DNA of 44,188 nucleotides from Helochares maculicollis (lineage: Eukaryota; Arthropoda; Insecta; Coleoptera; Hydrophilidae). Below are positions 41,578 to 44,188 of this stretch, piece by piece; position 1 is the first letter of the stretch; every line of letters begins with the position of its first letter. The stretch lies in NCBI GenBank assembly GCA_033557835.1, contig JAWQRO010000292.1:1-44188 (forward strand), in the 5' to 3' direction. Both the position numbers and the translations under genes were made by a program. The notes under the pieces are model-generated. The model saw only the letters and a list, made by a program, of their open reading frames with translations, was not told the origin of the DNA and ran no database searches.

Positions 41578-42220
41578 TAGAAGCCATACATAATTTATCT
41601 TAAACTAAGCTAAGAATTTGGTTATTTGAAATTTTTTAAATTTGTAATTTACAAGAACGATACTTTTTAAAAGTCAGTCACAAATCTGATAATTAAGGTG
41701 TCATCTGTCTTATTAATAATTAAGATATTTGTTAACTTTGGTGTAGAAACTTGACTTTTGACAATTGAATTGCTCGAAAACGTATTGATTCTGGTCCCTT
41801 TTTAGCAATATAAATAATTGCTCATTATTATTTGTATATAACTGATATGTTATTAATAAATGGAGTTCAGTAATCTTGGGAACAGACAATGTGATCCTGC
41901 TGTATAAGTTGCTGTCCACATTTTTGATCTGTCTTTGCATGATACAATTACACTTGCTGAGTAATGAATTCTTTGATTGTATGCAATTGTTGTTTTCTCC
42001 ATTTTTCAATGTAGAACTTTACGATGCTGCTTAGCATTGTGACAAAAATCATACACTATTTGAAATACAACATTTTTTGTATCAAGAGATACCATCAATA
42101 GCTGCTACTATTTCATTTCTTTAAATTGAATTTGTAGAATTTTTGATTTCTGCAGCAAATGACCTACTTTATCAAATTCATGATTATAATGAAGAACTTA
42201 ACGCTACAAACATTTATAAA
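41578..42220 (+). repeat. Direct repeat, left copy (~0.6 kb)
   Basis: Noncoding DNA that aligns collinearly with 42688-43232. Anchors are ATAATTTATCTT, TCTGATAATTAAGGT, GATCCTGCTGTATAAGTTGC, ATGACAAAAATCATACACTA (GTGACAAAAATCATACACTA here), and the CTTTATCAAATTCATGATTA block. Divergence is moderate, with several small indels. It is not obviously an LTR (no TG...CA ends). Confidence 0.75.
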
Positions 42221-42461
42221 ACTTTATTTAATCTCTTTAGGTGTTTATTAAATGAATTGTCCAAAACCTGTATGCTTTTGGGCACTTTTTCTTGCTTTGG
42301 AATTGGAAGATAGCTGAGTGGGGCTGCTTCAGTATGTACAACATTCAGATTAGTAAAAGTAAGACAGGTTACTCTGCGATGGCATAATCGACTAATAAAT
42401 AGCTTAATCTATACACAATATATAATACACAAATCTTACATTCAGCAACCTTTCCCTCTAG

Positions 42462-42703
42462 CCTCTTTCCAACTATGCAGGAGCCCTGGATATCCAACAC
42501 CAGAATGACACGATAGATGTCGAGGTCACCAGGACTATCCGTGGCTCGCTGAACCCGAAATTTCTCAGGAACAGGGTTAGCTACCGGACGAGTCACCTAT
42601 TAAAGAGCCTCCGGAACGAGGACAGCTATCCAACAAGCCATCGATTCCAGAAGAGATTCTCAGGAACAGGACGATTTAGACCTAAAGACAGAACACATAG
42701 ATA
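42462..42703 (+). other. GC-richer open stretch, candidate exon or coding remnant
   Basis: A frame without an ATG stays open for about 80 codons after the stop at 42459-42461. It contains ALDIQHQNDTIDVEVTRTIR and KSLRNEDSYPTSHRFQKRFS and ends at TAA near 42703. A pyrimidine-rich acceptor-like sequence (CCTCTTTCCAACTATGCAG) ends at 42480. TTCTCAGGAACAGG occurs twice (about 42561 and 42657). I recognise no domain. The higher GC content contrasts with all flanking DNA. Confidence 0.25.
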
Positions 42704-43232
42704 ATTTATCTTGATCTAAGATAAGAATTTGATTATCTGAAATTTTTTAAATCGTACTTTACAAGAAAGCTACTCACAAATCCGATAATTATGGTTTCAC
42801 CTACTTGAATAATAATAATTGGTAATTGAATTGATCGAAATTATATTAAATTTAGTGGATTGATTCTCGCCCTGTTAAAGAAATTTGATCACTTATTACT
42901 ATTTGTAGTTCATTTGTTATAAACAAAGGTAAAATTGTAATTTTTGGGGGAATATACGATCCCGCTATATGAGTTGCGCCTACAATTTTGATCTGTCTTC
43001 AATTGTGTTTTTTACCATTGTAATCGAAACGTAAAGGTTTACGATACCGCTTAGTATTATGACAAAAATCATACACTATTTGCATTACACTTTTTGTGTC
43101 GAGAGTTAGCATCAACAGTTTGTACTATTTAATTTTTTTTTAATAAAATTCAAGATTTCTTCTTGATTTTCGAAGCAAATGACAGACTTCATCAAATTTA
43201 TGATTATGATTAAAGACTTATGAATTATAAAT
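42688..43232 (+). repeat. Direct repeat, right copy (~0.55 kb)
   Basis: The second copy of 41578-42220 in the same orientation, slightly shorter. Its end abuts the leader of the ORF1-bearing retroelement that begins near 43236. The pair brackets a roughly 470-bp unique segment. Confidence 0.75.
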
Positions 43233-43235
43233 ACT

Positions 43236-43523
43236 TGCTTGAGAGTGAACGGCAACGTGCACGAGGCTCCGAAGTGTTACCCAAAAAATCGAGGCATTTC
43301 GAGCGTTAATTAAGAATAAAGTTGCATCAGTGGCAGGATTTAAAACGGTGAAATAGGGAAAGAGAAAAACAGGGAGAAATAAGGTTAATAGAGACAATAA
43401 CAAGAATACTAAATACAAAGCCGATAGAGGTCAGTTTCCTACGTGGCGATCGGGCGATCTTGCACGGTAAACATAAACAGAACACAGGTCGGTACCAAAT
43501 ATATTCGTCAGTGGTATAGGGGA
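43236..43523 (+). other. Probable 5' leader of the right-edge retrotransposon
   Basis: Composition changes sharply from AT-rich repeat to a purine-rich, GC-richer sequence (GTGAACGGCAACGTGCACGA and so on) just before the ORF at 43524. This resembles the internal-promoter 5' UTR of a non-LTR retrotransposon. The start is inferred from the composition change and the end of the direct repeat. Confidence 0.4.
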
Positions 43524-44188
43524 ATGGACCGCAAAACTGGAACTGATAGTGACAATAATAACACGGATGAACTAGTAAGCGACGCAGAAAGGAAGAGAAG
43601 GGCAGAAGAAGAACTGGAAGCAACATTCAAGAGACGTAAAAATATAACGAGAACTCCCACTAAAAGAAACATAGAAAAACACCCACGAACCATGGCAGCT
43701 ACCGCGGAAACAGGGGAACAAAATAACAAAATAGATCAACTACTAGATATGATGGACATAAAGACTGAACAAACACAAATCAAGGTAGATATCCAGAAAA
43801 GCATTGAACAACAAAAAATCTTTAATGAGGAGATCACTACACTAAAACAAGAGAATGAAACCTTAAAACAGGAGAATATAGAGATCAGACAAGAGAACAG
43901 AGTTATGAAGGTGGAACTTAGAGAAATAAAACATAGCATAGAAGCCATAGAAAGAGAAAGAAGGAGAAACAACATTGTATTGACAGGAATAGAAACTACT
44001 GCCACCCAACAAACACAACTAATTGATATAGTCACAAACTTCCTGAAAACTGAAATAAAAATGGATGCACAACTAACAATGGTTAAAAAGATAGGGAAGG
44101 CTACCTTGTTGATACAGTTGGAGGACGAAAATAAGAAGCGGGAAATATTGAGAAATAAGGCCAAGCTAAAAGAACTAAAGGGAAGAAC
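43524..44188 (+). CDS. Non-LTR retrotransposon ORF1-like protein, partial at the right edge
   Basis: The frame is open from ATG 43524 to the window edge (221 codons and counting). The same frame is open upstream only to 43428 with no earlier Met, and an alternative start ACCATGG lies at about 43692. The N-terminus is charged (DSDNNNTDELVSDAERKRRA) with a basic KRRK patch. Around residues 70-145 is a strong coiled coil with repeated EITTLKQENETLKQENIEIR heptads. Then comes RRRNNIVLTGIETTATQQ and a region with VKKIGKATLLIQLEDENKKR, as in the RRM-like domain of ORF1 proteins. These proteins bind element RNA as trimers or multimers. It is the only long uninterrupted coding sequence here, so the element may be young. 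Confidence 0.75.
   Translation, partial: MDRKTGTDSDNNNTDELVSDAERKRRAEEELEATFKRRKNITRTPTKRNIEKHPRTMAATAETGEQNNKIDQLLDMMDIKTEQTQIKVDIQKSIEQQKIFNEEITTLKQENETLKQENIEIRQENRVMKVELREIKHSIEAIERERRRNNIVLTGIETTATQQTQLIDIVTNFLKTEIKMDAQLTMVKKIGKATLLIQLEDENKKREILRNKAKLKELKGR

Noticed and set aside
41578..43232. Calling the direct repeats LTRs of a retrotransposon
   Set aside because: No TG...CA borders, primer-binding site, polypurine tract or retroviral-type coding motifs can be seen in the 470-bp interior. It is left as an unexplained duplication.
43218..44164. Several minus-strand ORFs rich in Ser/Leu/Phe
   Set aside because: They are antisense shadows of the plus-strand coiled-coil ORF at 43524-44188. 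Their composition is what reverse translation of Lys/Glu/Asn-rich codons gives.

Overview
This window is an AT-rich stretch of an animal nuclear genome, most likely an insect. The evidence is the mix of transposon families: P-element-like (THAP plus RNase-H transposase), piggyBac, mariner, and R1-, RTE- and Jockey-type non-LTR retrotransposons. I cannot name the species. I see no intact host gene, no bacterial-type operon, no rRNA gene, no CRISPR array and no complete tRNA gene. Almost everything recognisable is a mobile element, and nearly all copies are truncated, internally deleted, frameshifted or interrupted by stops. The one exception is an open reading frame that runs off the right edge.

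Layout. Bases 1-3967 hold low-complexity DNA, a fragment of a terminal-inverted-repeat (TIR) element family (about 1195-1556) and one unrecognised small ORF (1813-2049). Bases 3968-11230 are a nested block on the minus strand: an internally deleted P-like element (3968-4992), two head-to-tail R1-clade retrotransposon copies (4993-6750 and about 6790-9185), a third R1 scrap (9313-9440), a TIR-family scrap with a GT microsatellite (9452-9545), and a second P-like copy (9546-10966). R1 copy A carries a 495-bp insertion with 10-bp direct repeats and a GGACCAAT minisatellite. R1 copy B has lost its endonuclease. A C2H2 zinc-finger pseudogene (10967-11230 and 14942-15285) is split by a plus-strand P-like element (11231-14941). 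That element is itself interrupted by an RTE-type retrotransposon (11691-13240).

Bases 15480-16940 are a decayed Jockey-like retrotransposon, and 17113-18063 are a mariner with an internal deletion. Bases 19020-24590 hold two copies of one RTE-type family in inverted orientation, with a decayed L1/Tx1-like RT fragment between them. The two copies share the same two stop codons and a frameshift. Next come an old P-like fragment (25500-26010), a third decayed RTE fragment (26795-27240), a complete roughly 1-kb non-autonomous TIR element with a tRNA-like cassette (27580-28573), the longest P-like copy (29606-33129, minus strand), and another TIR-family fragment (33170-33360).

Bases 34941-37222 contain a structurally complete piggyBac-like element with TTAA target duplications and 12-bp terminal inverted repeats. 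Its transposase is frameshifted but the DDD triad is visible. Bases 38888-39866 are a second mariner, whose third catalytic Asp has become Asn. Bases 41578-43232 hold a direct duplication of a roughly 0.6-kb noncoding segment around a GC-richer open stretch. The window ends inside an open ORF1-like gene (43524 to the edge) encoding a coiled-coil protein of the type made by non-LTR retrotransposons.

The genes do not work as a pathway. They are layers of insertions, and their order can be partly read from nesting: zinc-finger gene, then P-like element, then RTE; and R1 copy A, then the GGACCAAT insertion.
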